Positions 50,568-60,429 of a stretch of 64,000 bases of DNA are shown one piece after another. The notes under the pieces are model-generated. The model was given only the letters and a program-made list of their open reading frames with translations. It was not told the DNA's origin and did no database searches. Origin of the DNA: Microcaldota archaeon (GTDB lineage Archaea; Micrarchaeota; Micrarchaeia; Micrarchaeales; Micrarchaeaceae); NCBI GenBank assembly GCA_021798935.1, contig JAJZBL010000002.1:62001-126000 (forward strand), read 5' to 3'. The translations under genes and the position numbers were made by a program. How positions within the stretch are numbered: position 1 is the stretch's first letter; each line of letters starts with the position of its first letter.

Positions 50568-51542
50568 ATGATATTAGGTATTGAAAGCAGTGCACATACC
50601 TTAGGTGTAGGTATAGTTGACAATGGAAAGATATTGGCAAATTCAAAAAGGATGTATGATATTAAGGAATCTGGGATGATTCCAGCTAAAGTTGCTGATT
50701 TCCATGCTGAAAATGTATATGATGTTATAGAGTCTGCACTTGAATCTGCCAAGATAAACATAGATGAATTGGACGGGATTGGCTATACGAAAGGCCCTGG
50801 TATAGGCCCTTGTTTGCATGTAGGGCAACTAGCTGCCTCATACCTTAGTTATAAGCTAAAACTTCCAATATATCCAGTAAACCATGCAATTGCACACATT
50901 GAGATAACCAAGCACTTAGCAGGATTTAAGGATCCTTTAGCTCTTTATGTAAGTGGCGGAAATTCGCAGGTGCTTGGAATATCCAATATACCTAAAAAGC
51001 ATTATCAAGTATATGGAGAAACATTAGATATAGGAGTTGGAAATATGCTTGACAACTTTGCAAGAGCTGCAAAATTAGTCCCCGCTTGGGGGTCTACAGT
51101 TGCAAAGGTTGCAGAAGGTGGTAGATACATAAAGATGCCCTATAGCGTAAAAGGAATGGATTTCACATTTACAGGGCTCCTGACAAATGCTGTAAGATTG
51201 CTTGATTCAAATAAAGTTTCAGATATTGCATTTTCGCTTCAGGAAACTGCATTCTCAATGCTCACTGAAGCAACAGAAAGGGCATTGATGCTTACTGGAA
51301 AAACTGAGCTTGTACTCTCGGGAGGTGTAGCACAGAGCAACAGGCTTAGGAGCATGCTTATGGATATGACAAAATCACATGGAATAAAGTTCTATGATGC
51401 AGATAACCAGTTCAACGCAGACAATGGTGCTATGATAGCTTTGGTAGCTGAGGAGATGTATAATTCTGGGGCAACATTTGGCAAAGATAAATTAGGGATA
51501 AACCAAAGGTATAGAATAGACAAGGTTGAAGTTTTATGGTAA
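50568..51542 (+). CDS. kae1: tRNA t6A biosynthesis protein Kae1
   Basis: 'LGIESSAHTLGVGIV', 'PVNHAIAHIEI', 'LYVSGGNSQVLG', 'VLSGGVAQSNRLRSML'. Confidence 0.95.
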   Translation: MILGIESSAHTLGVGIVDNGKILANSKRMYDIKESGMIPAKVADFHAENVYDVIESALESAKINIDELDGIGYTKGPGIGPCLHVGQLAASYLSYKLKLPIYPVNHAIAHIEITKHLAGFKDPLALYVSGGNSQVLGISNIPKKHYQVYGETLDIGVGNMLDNFARAAKLVPAWGSTVAKVAEGGRYIKMPYSVKGMDFTFTGLLTNAVRLLDSNKVSDIAFSLQETAFSMLTEATERALMLTGKTELVLSGGVAQSNRLRSMLMDMTKSHGIKFYDADNQFNADNGAMIALVAEEMYNSGATFGKDKLGINQRYRIDKVEVLW

Positions 51543-52144
51543 AATTTCTTAAAATATCGGAAGGCAGCGAAGCAAACATATATCTCCAGAACATTCTTGG
51601 CACTAATATAATAATCAAATACCGCAGGAAGAAAAACTACTTAATAAAGGAAATCGATGAGGATTTAAGAAAGCATAGAACCAAGAAAGAGGCTAAAATA
51701 ATGAGCTTAGCATATTCCAGCGGAGTTGACTGCCCAATCCCATTAATAGTATCTGATTATTCTATTTACATGAATTATATCAAGGGCAACAATTTGAACA
51801 AGGTTTTAGATAAAATTAAGGATGTAAAATTTATGCAGATAGGAAAACTGCTATATACACTTCATAAAGCAGGCATAGTTCACAATGACTTTACACCTGC
51901 AAATATAATACTTAAAGGCACGAAATTCTACCTGATAGATTTTGGATTGGCAGAATTATCCTCAAATGCAGAGGAAAGAGCGATAGACCTTCTGCTGATG
52001 AAAAGGTCCATAAACAAGAGGCAGTATTCTCATTTTATAAAAGGCTATTCTGAATCAAACCCTTTTTCAAAGGAAGTAAATGATAGGTTGGCAATTATAG
52101 AGAAAAGAGGTAGGTACCAGGATAGAAGTTTAAGCCTGAAGTAA
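51536..52144 (+). CDS. bud32: Bud32-type atypical kinase (KEOPS)
   Basis: 'EGSEANIYL', 'KYRRKKNYL', 'GIVHNDFTPANIIL', 'YLIDFGLAEL'; overlaps kae1 by 7 nt. Confidence 0.93.
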   Translation: MVKFLKISEGSEANIYLQNILGTNIIIKYRRKKNYLIKEIDEDLRKHRTKKEAKIMSLAYSSGVDCPIPLIVSDYSIYMNYIKGNNLNKVLDKIKDVKFMQIGKLLYTLHKAGIVHNDFTPANIILKGTKFYLIDFGLAELSSNAEERAIDLLLMKRSINKRQYSHFIKGYSESNPFSKEVNDRLAIIEKRGRYQDRSLSLK

Positions 52145-52194
52145 TTTTCTTATATTATAGACAGAGCTTGAATTTGAACATTTATAAATTTTAT

Positions 52195-53418
52195 TCAGAA
52201 TTTTCCTACATTTGGAAAATTGCTCTGAATATTGTCTTCTGTATTTGTGCTATAACTAGTTGCATTTTTTTCAGCTGGTGATCCGGACATTATTGAATAG
52301 ATTATTAACAGAATACTGAAGAATGAAAATATTGCTATCAATATTGTATAAAGCTGCATGTATGCTGCAGATAAATATACAAATAAAGCTATTGCAAGGA
52401 TATCTGCAAACATCCCAAATTTTGGACCATTTTTAGGATTTACAAATGACAGAATTCCTCCGAAAAATTGAAGCAATACAAAAATCATACTTATAGAAAG
52501 CAGCAAGTATGAAAAGTTAGTGGGTGAATTTAATGCACTAATTCCAGAGGTCTTAATAAATTCCAATAAATATGACACCTGTCCAGAAGCTAATATGGCC
52601 ATCACTATAATAGGAAGTATCATTAGAATAGAGCCTAATAATAGGTATTCGCTTGAATTGCTAACAAAAACGCTGCTGCCTTTTGGACCATTTCCGGTTG
52701 AAACTTTATCTATATCTTCTAAACAGTAATAATTTCCATTATAACTTACAAGATCTTCATAGCAGAATGGCCTATGGCAATAGTTGCATATAGCATAAGC
52801 AGGCCTCCATGGATGCCATACACACATCAGGTTGGTAGCCATCCTTCTGCTCTCTAATTGTGCTTTTGTCTCCTTGTGTTTTTCATTTGCCATATAGGAT
52901 TGGTCCATCATTACACTGCCTAGTGCCTGGGAGAATTGTTGGTCTGACATCTGAGAGGCTACAAAAGCTGGGGCTTGAGGCACATTAGGCTGTTGGTATG
53001 TATAGGGGTTTACAGCTGGCGTTTGTTGGGGATAACCTCCAGATGGTGGTATATTTGGATATGGTTGCGTTTCGGTCTGTACTGCCCCATAAGTGCTTCC
53101 ATAAGTTTTGGGCTGCTCAAATTGTGGATTAGCCTTTGGCTTGTTTTCTGGTTTAGGTTGTAAGTTGGTTTCGGGTCTCTGAATCGGTTTGTTTTGTAGT
53201 ACTTTATTATTCCCAGTTATTGCAGTGCTTGAAGCTACCTCTGTATTTATAGAAGGAGGTTGATTAAAATTTATATTAGAATTTGCACCTGCATTTATGT
53301 TAGAATTAGGATTACCTGTATTTGATGCTTGCATTGAAGTATTAACTGAACCGGACTCTCTTTTTTTTCGGACCTTAAAAATAAGAAGATCGTCCTGATT
53401 CAGATCAGCCATCACCAA
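52195..53418 (-). CDS. membrane protein with N/P/Q-rich disordered N-terminus, B-box-like zinc finger and C-terminal TMs
   Basis: ~150 aa of N/P/Q-rich sequence, 'CVWHPWRPAYAICNYCHRPFCYEDLVSYNGNYYCLED', then ~4 TM segments. Confidence 0.7.
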   Translation of the reverse strand: MVMADLNQDDLLIFKVRKKRESGSVNTSMQASNTGNPNSNINAGANSNINFNQPPSINTEVASSTAITGNNKVLQNKPIQRPETNLQPKPENKPKANPQFEQPKTYGSTYGAVQTETQPYPNIPPSGGYPQQTPAVNPYTYQQPNVPQAPAFVASQMSDQQFSQALGSVMMDQSYMANEKHKETKAQLESRRMATNLMCVWHPWRPAYAICNYCHRPFCYEDLVSYNGNYYCLEDIDKVSTGNGPKGSSVFVSNSSEYLLLGSILMILPIIVMAILASGQVSYLLEFIKTSGISALNSPTNFSYLLLSISMIFVLLQFFGGILSFVNPKNGPKFGMFADILAIALFVYLSAAYMQLYTILIAIFSFFSILLIIYSIMSGSPAEKNATSYSTNTEDNIQSNFPNVGKF

Positions 53419-53423
53419 TTACC

Positions 53424-53666
53424 TCATTCTAGTCTTCGATTTGCTCTTGACATTGCCTGTCTTTTTTTCATTTCAAAGATTCCTCTATGCTTAGCACAGC
53501 TTATGCAGTAGAATACTTTGTTCCTTTCTGTAAATCTTATGTCTTTATTGGTTTTCATATCAGTGCTGAACACTGTAAATTTCTCTACTTCTACAGCTTT
53601 GCTTCTAGGTACCTTTCTGCCACACGACTCGCATGTTACTAATGTTTCCCTTCCTCTTCTTGCCAA
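53424..53666 (-). CDS. rps26e: ribosomal protein S26e
   Basis: 'CESCGRKVPRSKAVEVEK...VFYCISCAKHRGI' matches S26e CxxC...CxxC. Confidence 0.75.
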   Translation of the reverse strand: MARRGRETLVTCESCGRKVPRSKAVEVEKFTVFSTDMKTNKDIRFTERNKVFYCISCAKHRGIFEMKKRQAMSRANRRLE

Positions 53667-54079
53667 CTTAACACCTTTATTTATTTTGTAAGTTAAAAGT
53701 TTTTAAATGGTTGTTTTATTTTACCGATACTTCTTTGCCGAAATAAAATCTTTAAAATATGGTAATTTGCAATTGTATTCTATTTGGCAAATAGCATTGC
53801 AACCAATGACAGTATATAGGTATTCAAGAAGATATATATAGGTTTGTATATCTGATCTCAACCACGTTTATAATGACCCTATATTATTGTTAAACAGTAT
53901 ATAGTTTCTAAGATTATATCTTTAACAGCTAGTTCATAAAATTGGAATTTGTTTTGCAGATAACAGAGCATATAACCTGCAAGTTTGTTTTTCTTTTTAA
54001 TACTTGTCAAATAACTCACACAATCGTATACAGCAACCTATAAATAATTTGAATGTGTTATATTAGTTAAGGTCTGCAA

Positions 54080-55219
54080 ATGGAAAAAGTTCCAGCAAAA
54101 GTCCAAGAGGCTTTCGATGAGTTAAAGAACATATATGGGCAGGGTTTGGAACTTAAAATAAGGGATAAAAAATTCTATGTATTCAATATTGATGATAATG
54201 ATAAATCCAGCGAAGCGTATATTGGTTGGATAACCGCAAATGGAATAGTTATACTTGCAGATTCAAAGACTCCTTCTTTTGATTCTAAAGAGATAAAGGT
54301 TAAAAATGAGAGGCTTAAAGGAAAAAATATATCAAGCAACACTCTAAGTAAAGACGATATAAATCTTCTTAAAGTCATGAGCATGAACTCAAGGCTCACT
54401 TTAAATAGAATCTCAGAGATAACAGGCATATCAATACATGCACTTGAGTACCGTATCGAACGATTAGAAAGGATTTTAGGGATAAAATATACACTCGAGT
54501 TAAACATGAACAACCTTGGATTTTCAGAATATATGATTCTTGCAAAATTCACAAGAAACAAACCGGATTTTGAAGGGATAAAACAAGCGTTAGATAGGAA
54601 TCTTAAGGTTCAACTTGCACTTGCAACTAAAGGAATCTATGATTTGGTAATTTTCTGTGTTGCGGAAAACAACAATGTGGTTGCATGGGTACTTGATGAT
54701 ATAATGAAATCAGAAACCTTAAATAACATAGAAGCAGAGTGGTATATAACACCTATTGCAGGTAGTTATGGTTTTATTCCATTAAGGAATGAATTCTTTG
54801 ATATCCTTAAAGAAAGGGTTTGGCAGAGGAAAAAGAAGGGAGAGCATCCAAACTTATCAAGTTTAATGTACAGAGAGTATGTATTGCTTCGTGAACTGAA
54901 CGAAGACAGCCGAAAGAGTTTCTCTTCAATAGATAAAAAGTATAATCTTCCTGCAGGAAGTGCGAAGAGGGCATATAAAGATCTTACCAATGAAGATGGA
55001 AAGAATGTAATAATAAGGCCAACTTTAACAATAAAAGAAATTGATAAAAAATATGATATGGCTGTTATCGCTGTTTTGATTAACTATACACGCTTTATGA
55101 AGTTTAGGGATGAACACCACAAATATATAATAAATGAACCAGATAATTTTATTGACAGGTTCTCTTATATATGTGATTGGAGATACCGAATGGCATATTT
55201 TACCTTTTCCCTATACTAA
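54080..55219 (+). CDS. HTH (Lrp/AsnC-like) regulator, apparently frameshifted near its 3' end
   Basis: 'LTLNRISEITGISIHALEYRIERLERILGIKYTLELNMNNLGFSEYMILAKF'; continuation in another frame at 55177-55416. Confidence 0.65.
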   Translation: MEKVPAKVQEAFDELKNIYGQGLELKIRDKKFYVFNIDDNDKSSEAYIGWITANGIVILADSKTPSFDSKEIKVKNERLKGKNISSNTLSKDDINLLKVMSMNSRLTLNRISEITGISIHALEYRIERLERILGIKYTLELNMNNLGFSEYMILAKFTRNKPDFEGIKQALDRNLKVQLALATKGIYDLVIFCVAENNNVVAWVLDDIMKSETLNNIEAEWYITPIAGSYGFIPLRNEFFDILKERVWQRKKKGEHPNLSSLMYREYVLLRELNEDSRKSFSSIDKKYNLPAGSAKRAYKDLTNEDGKNVIIRPTLTIKEIDKKYDMAVIAVLINYTRFMKFRDEHHKYIINEPDNFIDRFSYICDWRYRMAYFTFSLY

Positions 55220-55416
55220 AAGATGAAGATATGGGAAAAATAGAAAATGAACTTTCAGAAACAATGAGAGGGGTAAAATTTGATTCATTGATCGTAGAAA
55301 AAGTGATAGTAGGAACAATAAATTATAGAAAATTTGACAACCTTTATAGTGACCAATATTTGAGATTAATAAAAAGAAAATCAATTCAACCCAAGCAAAG
55401 AATACGTTATCAATAA
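55177..55416 (+). pseudogene. 3' continuation of the 54080 HTH gene in a shifted frame
   Basis: 'NGIFYLFPILKDEDMGKIENELSETMRGVKFDSLIVEKVIVGTINYRKFDNLYSDQYLRLIKRKS'. Confidence 0.5.
55276..55349 (+). repeat. 74-bp perfect direct repeat, copy 1
   Basis: aaatttgattcattgatcgtagaaaaagtgatagtaggaacaataaattatagaaaatttgacaacctttatag; identical to 55434-55507. Confidence 0.95.
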
Positions 55417-55433
55417 ATTTAGTGAATGGAATG

Positions 55434-55507
55434 AAATTTGATTCATTGATCGTAGAAAAAGTGATAGTAGGAACAATAAATTATAGAAAATTTGACAACC
55501 TTTATAG
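55434..55507 (+). repeat. 74-bp perfect direct repeat, copy 2
   Basis: Identical to 55276-55349, 158 bp offset; lies in mini-ORF 55431-55574 (MKFDSLIVEKVIVGTINYRKFDNLYSSQYLNLIRDKSIKPQKRVPYK). Confidence 0.95.
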
Positions 55508-55682
55508 CAGCCAATATTTAAACCTTATAAGGGATAAATCTATAAAACCTCAAAAAAGAGTTCCCTACAAATAGGGATTAAGATTGAGTATTAAATACAG
55601 TTATAAATAAGTTTGAGTGTTTTATTTTTAGTATATTGCAACTAAGTAATAAAATAAAGATAATTATTTTGTGAGTGTCACA

Positions 55683-56006
55683 ATGAAACTATACTGCGAT
55701 GATGAGGTAAAAAATCTGTTGCCTTCTATAAAAGGGGCTATATGTGAAGATTTAATATTTAAGATGAATTATAGCCAGAAGAAAGCTGCAGACATACTTG
55801 GAATAACGCAACCAATGGTAAACAAGTATTTGCACCATAAATACTCGTTCAGTATAGAGAATACTATATCAATGATAAGGAAGAATAAGAGATATATTGA
55901 AATGATGGGCAAATTCCTTAAGCAAGATAAAATAGAAAATCTAGATTTGCTTATAAATTCACTGTTATCGGATAAGGATTTTGTGGATGGACTAAGGATT
56001 GAATAG
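55683..56006 (+). CDS. small archaeal HTH DNA-binding protein
   Basis: 'MNYSQKKAADILGITQPMVNKYLHHK'. Start ATG 55683 (or GTG 55671). Confidence 0.8.
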   Translation: MKLYCDDEVKNLLPSIKGAICEDLIFKMNYSQKKAADILGITQPMVNKYLHHKYSFSIENTISMIRKNKRYIEMMGKFLKQDKIENLDLLINSLLSDKDFVDGLRIE

Positions 56007-56588
56007 TCATCTTTTAAATAATACTATTTCATTGCCTGCACTTTCTATCTGTATCCTAGCTACATCCTGCTTTTTCCTAAAACCTGGAAGTATAACCTCT
56101 GGAAACCTTATTATCCTTGTTTTATCATATATCTCTTCCATATAATGAAATAGTTGCTCAGATCTCTTTACATTTCTTGACATTAAAAGGCTTATTATTT
56201 CCCTTTTTAACTCACCTGCTACATCCAACATGCCCAATAGATATGACTCGGTTGGTATGCCTATTTCATCTAGAATTATAAATCGGTCATTTATTAACAA
56301 GTTGTAGAATATCTGTGCCTCTGCATACTCTTGGTAAGCTTGTAAAGTGTAATATCTAAATCCTAAATCTCTGCTTAATAGATTCTTTACACTCTTAGAT
56401 AGCAGATCAATTTTATTCTTGGATTCCTTCTTATTGCCATTATGAAGAAGTGTTATTGCTATACCTGAACCTCTTATTATATCCCTAGATTCCAAAGATA
56501 TCTCATCGTATAGATTTTCTTTTTCCTTTAGCTGCTTTTCATATTCATTTATCTCTTTATCTAATGTATTTTTTTTCTTATTTGCCAT
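56007..56588 (-). CDS. translin/TRAX-family protein
   Basis: 'ESRDIIRGSGIAITLLHNG', 'QEYAEAQIFYNLL', 'YLLGMLDVAGELKREIISLL', 'FRKKQDVARIQIESAGNEI'. Confidence 0.8.
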   Translation of the reverse strand: MANKKKNTLDKEINEYEKQLKEKENLYDEISLESRDIIRGSGIAITLLHNGNKKESKNKIDLLSKSVKNLLSRDLGFRYYTLQAYQEYAEAQIFYNLLINDRFIILDEIGIPTESYLLGMLDVAGELKREIISLLMSRNVKRSEQLFHYMEEIYDKTRIIRFPEVILPGFRKKQDVARIQIESAGNEIVLFKR

Positions 56589-57492
56589 TTGCCTTGCCTC
56601 TTCCTAAATTTTTCATACCGTAAAAAAACAGATACTGCTGTGCAAATCCCCTATATGCACCCCATTTTTCTTCAGAGAAGCTATAAAGATCTTTAATCCT
56701 CTGTGGCTTCGAATCAAAATATAACCGTTCTAAAGTTCTCTTCATCCATACATCTATTGGAAATGCATTGAAATTGCCATATCCCATCAGTATTATGCAA
56801 TCAGCTACCTTTGGCCCTATGCCATTTATTTCCATTAAGGTATCCTTCAACTTATTATAGTTGTTTGGATTAAGCTTGTTAAGATTGATATTTTCAGAGC
56901 ATACTTTAGCTGCATCAATTATATATTTTGCCCTAAATCCCATTCCACTTTTAATTAGATCTTGTTTGCTAAGTTTGCTAAGTTTTTCAGGACCAGGAAA
57001 TGACTTAAATCTTATTCCAGTGGCTTCATCAATATGCTCTTCACCGAACCTATTTATTAGGTTTTTGATTATCCCTCTTATGCGTTTCACGTTATTGAAC
57101 TGCGATGTTATAAAGCACACTGTTGTTTCCCATGGGTCATTTAAGGTAACTCTCATCCCTTTGTAAGCGGTGATTGCACGCTCCATATTTTCATCCGTCG
57201 ATATATTTCTGTAAAGCTCATCTAGATTATCTTTAAGCCTAAATTTTTCTGAAACTTTACTAAATTTACATGAATTAGGGTTGTCAATTATTATCTTTGT
57301 ATTATTCCCTTTTAGCTCTTCGAACTTTAATTTGATAAGTAAATCTCCTTCTACATAACTTAGCTTATTTTCATCTGCATAGTAATCGCCATAGAAGGTC
57401 AACGGCTGGGCGCTTTCAAAGGTATACTTTATATTAAATAATTTTGCATATATCGACTTATTATTAGCTGCCAATTCACTTTTTTTATTCAT
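56578..57492 (-). CDS. ogg: OGG1-type 8-oxoguanine DNA glycosylase (HhH-GPD)
   Basis: 'DPWETTVCFITSQFNNVKRIRGII', 'INGIGPKVADCIILMGYGNFNAFPIDVWMKR'. Confidence 0.85.
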   Translation of the reverse strand: MNKKSELAANNKSIYAKLFNIKYTFESAQPLTFYGDYYADENKLSYVEGDLLIKLKFEELKGNNTKIIIDNPNSCKFSKVSEKFRLKDNLDELYRNISTDENMERAITAYKGMRVTLNDPWETTVCFITSQFNNVKRIRGIIKNLINRFGEEHIDEATGIRFKSFPGPEKLSKLSKQDLIKSGMGFRAKYIIDAAKVCSENINLNKLNPNNYNKLKDTLMEINGIGPKVADCIILMGYGNFNAFPIDVWMKRTLERLYFDSKPQRIKDLYSFSEEKWGAYRGFAQQYLFFYGMKNLGRGKANGK

Positions 57493-57493
57493 C

Positions 57494-58993
57494 TTAATTG
57501 CCTAGGTCTTTTAGCTTTACTCGTATCTGTGTGGCATCTGATATGTCTCTTACTGTCACAGTTTCATCATCAAGCGTATTGTAGTCTATAGTTATGCATT
57601 TGCCTATACCTATTTCATCTGCCTTTGCATACCTCTTGCCTATGCTTCCTGTTTCTTTATAAAATACGCTATAGCCCTTTTCTTCTAATATCTTCTGTGC
57701 CTCTATTGACTTATCAATCAACGCATTATCCTTCTGCAATGGGTATACTGCATATTGGAATGGCTGAATTACCTTATTGAGCATTAAAACCTCCCATCCT
57801 CTCTTTTCATCTTTGTAAAGGTTGTTTGACATTACTGCCCAAAATAACCTGTCCAATCCAAAACTGACTTCTATTACATGAGGCAATACACCCTTGTTAT
57901 CATCTAGGACTGTCATATCTGTATTTGACATCTTGCTATGGTTAGATAGATCAAAATCTGACCTATAAGCATTTCCTGCAACCTCTTCGTACTTGCCATT
58001 TACCTTTATCTCCAAATCAATATTGCCCTTTGAATAATGAGGCAGCTCATCTGCCATAAGTATCCTGAATCTTGCTAAGTCCTCATCTATCCCTAAAATT
58101 TCCAATAATCTAGATTCTTTGTAAACCATATAAGCAAATATTTTGTTTGGGATAAGCCGCAACTTTAAAGCTTCAAGCAATGATACCTTTTTAGCATCTT
58201 CATTCTTTGCTTGATCCTCCCTGCTCAGAAGGTAAATTTTCTTGCTCAAAAATTCATCATTGATCTTTTGGTTATTTATCAATGGTAATTCATCAGCTTT
58301 TTCTGGATTAAAGAAGTATTCAAGTTCCATCTGTGAGAACTCTCTCATCCTTATTAGTATTTGCCTTGGTGAAATTTCATTCCTGAAAACTTTTCCTTCC
58401 TGTGCTATCCCTATAGGCAACCTAAAATTATAGCTTTTGTAAAGTTCTTTAAAATCAACAAATACCCCCTGAGCAGTCTCTGGCCTTAAATAACCTATAG
58501 TGCCGCCAGTTGGCCCTACCTCTGTCTTCATCATCAAGTTGAATGCTGTAATTTTTGAGAACTCTCCCTTGCACTTAGGGCAAGTTATATTGTATTTTGA
58601 CACTAAACCTTGCAGTTCATCTAAACTCATATGCCCTACATTCTTTGCCAATTCATAATTTTTTTGCTTTTCAAAAAACTCCTCTAAGAGTTTGTCTGCT
58701 CTATATGTTGAGCCGCATTTTACACACTTTAATATTGGATCAGTAAAGGTCTTTACATGCCCGCTTGCTTGGTATACCTTATCATATCCTATTATTGTAG
58801 ACTCAATTTCTAAGTTTCCCATTTCTTTTACAAACATTTTCCTCCATAGCGATTTAATGTTTGATTTTATGCTTAGACCTATAGGCCCATAATCATAGAA
58901 CCCTGCCAGTTCGCCATATATCTTGAATGATGGTATTATTATTCCCCTTCTAGAACAAAGATTCATCAATTGATCTACATTTTCTTTTTCCAT
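57494..58993 (-). CDS. glyS: glycyl-tRNA synthetase, class II homodimeric type
   Basis: 'LAGFYDYGPIGLSIKSNIKSLW', 'TEVGPTGGTIGYLRPETAQGVFVDF', 'IGIAQEGKVFRNEISPRQILIRMREFSQMELEYFF'. Confidence 0.95.
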   Translation of the reverse strand: MEKENVDQLMNLCSRRGIIIPSFKIYGELAGFYDYGPIGLSIKSNIKSLWRKMFVKEMGNLEIESTIIGYDKVYQASGHVKTFTDPILKCVKCGSTYRADKLLEEFFEKQKNYELAKNVGHMSLDELQGLVSKYNITCPKCKGEFSKITAFNLMMKTEVGPTGGTIGYLRPETAQGVFVDFKELYKSYNFRLPIGIAQEGKVFRNEISPRQILIRMREFSQMELEYFFNPEKADELPLINNQKINDEFLSKKIYLLSREDQAKNEDAKKVSLLEALKLRLIPNKIFAYMVYKESRLLEILGIDEDLARFRILMADELPHYSKGNIDLEIKVNGKYEEVAGNAYRSDFDLSNHSKMSNTDMTVLDDNKGVLPHVIEVSFGLDRLFWAVMSNNLYKDEKRGWEVLMLNKVIQPFQYAVYPLQKDNALIDKSIEAQKILEEKGYSVFYKETGSIGKRYAKADEIGIGKCITIDYNTLDDETVTVRDISDATQIRVKLKDLGN

Positions 58994-59205
58994 GTTAAAA
59001 CCTTGGTTAACCCTTTTACTTTTACAAACTGGACTTTTGCCCTTTTTGCTTTAGGCTTCTTTTTTTTATCAGAAATGCTTGCATAGATATTATTATTTAC
59101 TATTATTCTCCAAAATGCATTATTATAATATTATAAGTATTATAAAAATGTTTTGTTCTAATTCCTCTCTTAGGAAATGGCAATTTCAATGCACTTAATT
59201 AAATA

Positions 59206-60279
59206 GTGTTATTAAATTTTACTGTAATAGCTATATTTGACATTTGTTCAAATAATATATATGGTGTTTTATTGGCAGAAGATAATTTTGATGAGATTAG
59301 GAAAAAAATGCTTTCAGAGGTTAAAAATGAAATAAAAAGCGGATATTCTAGTGAAGAATACACTTTAATCCAGGCTGTGAATGCTTATGATGAGGTTCTC
59401 CGCTCATATAATCTATTTTCAGAGAGGCTTACTGAATGGTACCTCCTTTATTACCCAAACATAAGGGTGCAAAGCCCAAACTTGCTTGCAGATCTGATAA
59501 AAGTAATAAATAACAAAGATGAATTGACTTTAGAAAAAATAGACTCTGTTGTAAACGATATTAATAAATCTAAATCTATTTATGAAAAAGCTACAGTACA
59601 AAATATAGGTAAGGAGATATCCCCTGAAGAAGCCTACATAGTAGAGAGGTATTCAGAACTTATAAAGAAAACAAGTGAAACATTAGAAGAGCTCCAGAAG
59701 TATATAGATACCACTGCCAACAAACTTATGCCAAATACTGTTTATCTGACCAACAGCCTCATAGCCTCGGGATTGCTTAATAAAGCAGGTTCTATGGAAA
59801 AGCTTTCTATAATGCCATCCAGCACAATACAGTTGTTGGGTGCTGAAAATGCCTTATTCAAGCATATAAAATTTGGAAGCAAACCTCCAAAATATGGGCT
59901 GCTGTTCAAGCTTCCTGAGATAAATACTGCAAGAAGGGATATTAAAGGCAGGATAGCTAGAGTTTACGCAAACAAAATAAGTATAGCCCTTAAAGCTGAT
60001 TATTATACTAAGAATTTCATAGCAAAAGAGCTTAAGGAAAGCTTGGAGAGTAGCATAAGCAGGATATCAAAATCACCTGTGAAAATAAAGAGCAGTGCAA
60101 CAATAAATAAGAATTATAATTCAAAAAAACATGGTTTAGACAAGAAAGGAGGACATAGGCAGGATTTCCATGGAAATAATAGTAAGGATTCATTCAGAAA
60201 CAATAATAGATTCAGGAGAAAGAATAGAAAAGACCATTTCACAGGAAATACCGATAAGAGGCCTAATTTTCATAAATAA
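59206..60279 (+). CDS. nop5: Nop5 (Nop56/58) C/D box RNP protein
   Basis: 'LMPNTVYLTNSLIASGLLNKAGSMEKLSIMPSSTIQLLGAENALFKHIKFGSKPPKYGLLF'; basic C-terminal tail. Confidence 0.9.
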   Translation: MLLNFTVIAIFDICSNNIYGVLLAEDNFDEIRKKMLSEVKNEIKSGYSSEEYTLIQAVNAYDEVLRSYNLFSERLTEWYLLYYPNIRVQSPNLLADLIKVINNKDELTLEKIDSVVNDINKSKSIYEKATVQNIGKEISPEEAYIVERYSELIKKTSETLEELQKYIDTTANKLMPNTVYLTNSLIASGLLNKAGSMEKLSIMPSSTIQLLGAENALFKHIKFGSKPPKYGLLFKLPEINTARRDIKGRIARVYANKISIALKADYYTKNFIAKELKESLESSISRISKSPVKIKSSATINKNYNSKKHGLDKKGGHRQDFHGNNSKDSFRNNNRFRRKNRKDHFTGNTDKRPNFHK

Positions 60280-60372
60280 CCTTTTGTAATGTTATTTGCA
60301 GATTTTACCATATTAGTATACCTCCCGATTTTTTAAGAAAGATTTAAATATCTATAACACAACTAACTAATG

Positions 60373-60403
60373 TCATGATTGTATCATGATTGTTATGTGA
60401 TTG
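60373..60403. promoter_or_regulatory. 11-bp-period direct repeats upstream of winged-helix gene
   Basis: TCATGATTGTA-TCATGATTGTT-ATGTGATTGGT. Confidence 0.4.
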
Positions 60404-60429
60404 GTTTAAGAAAGATTCATGGTGGAATA

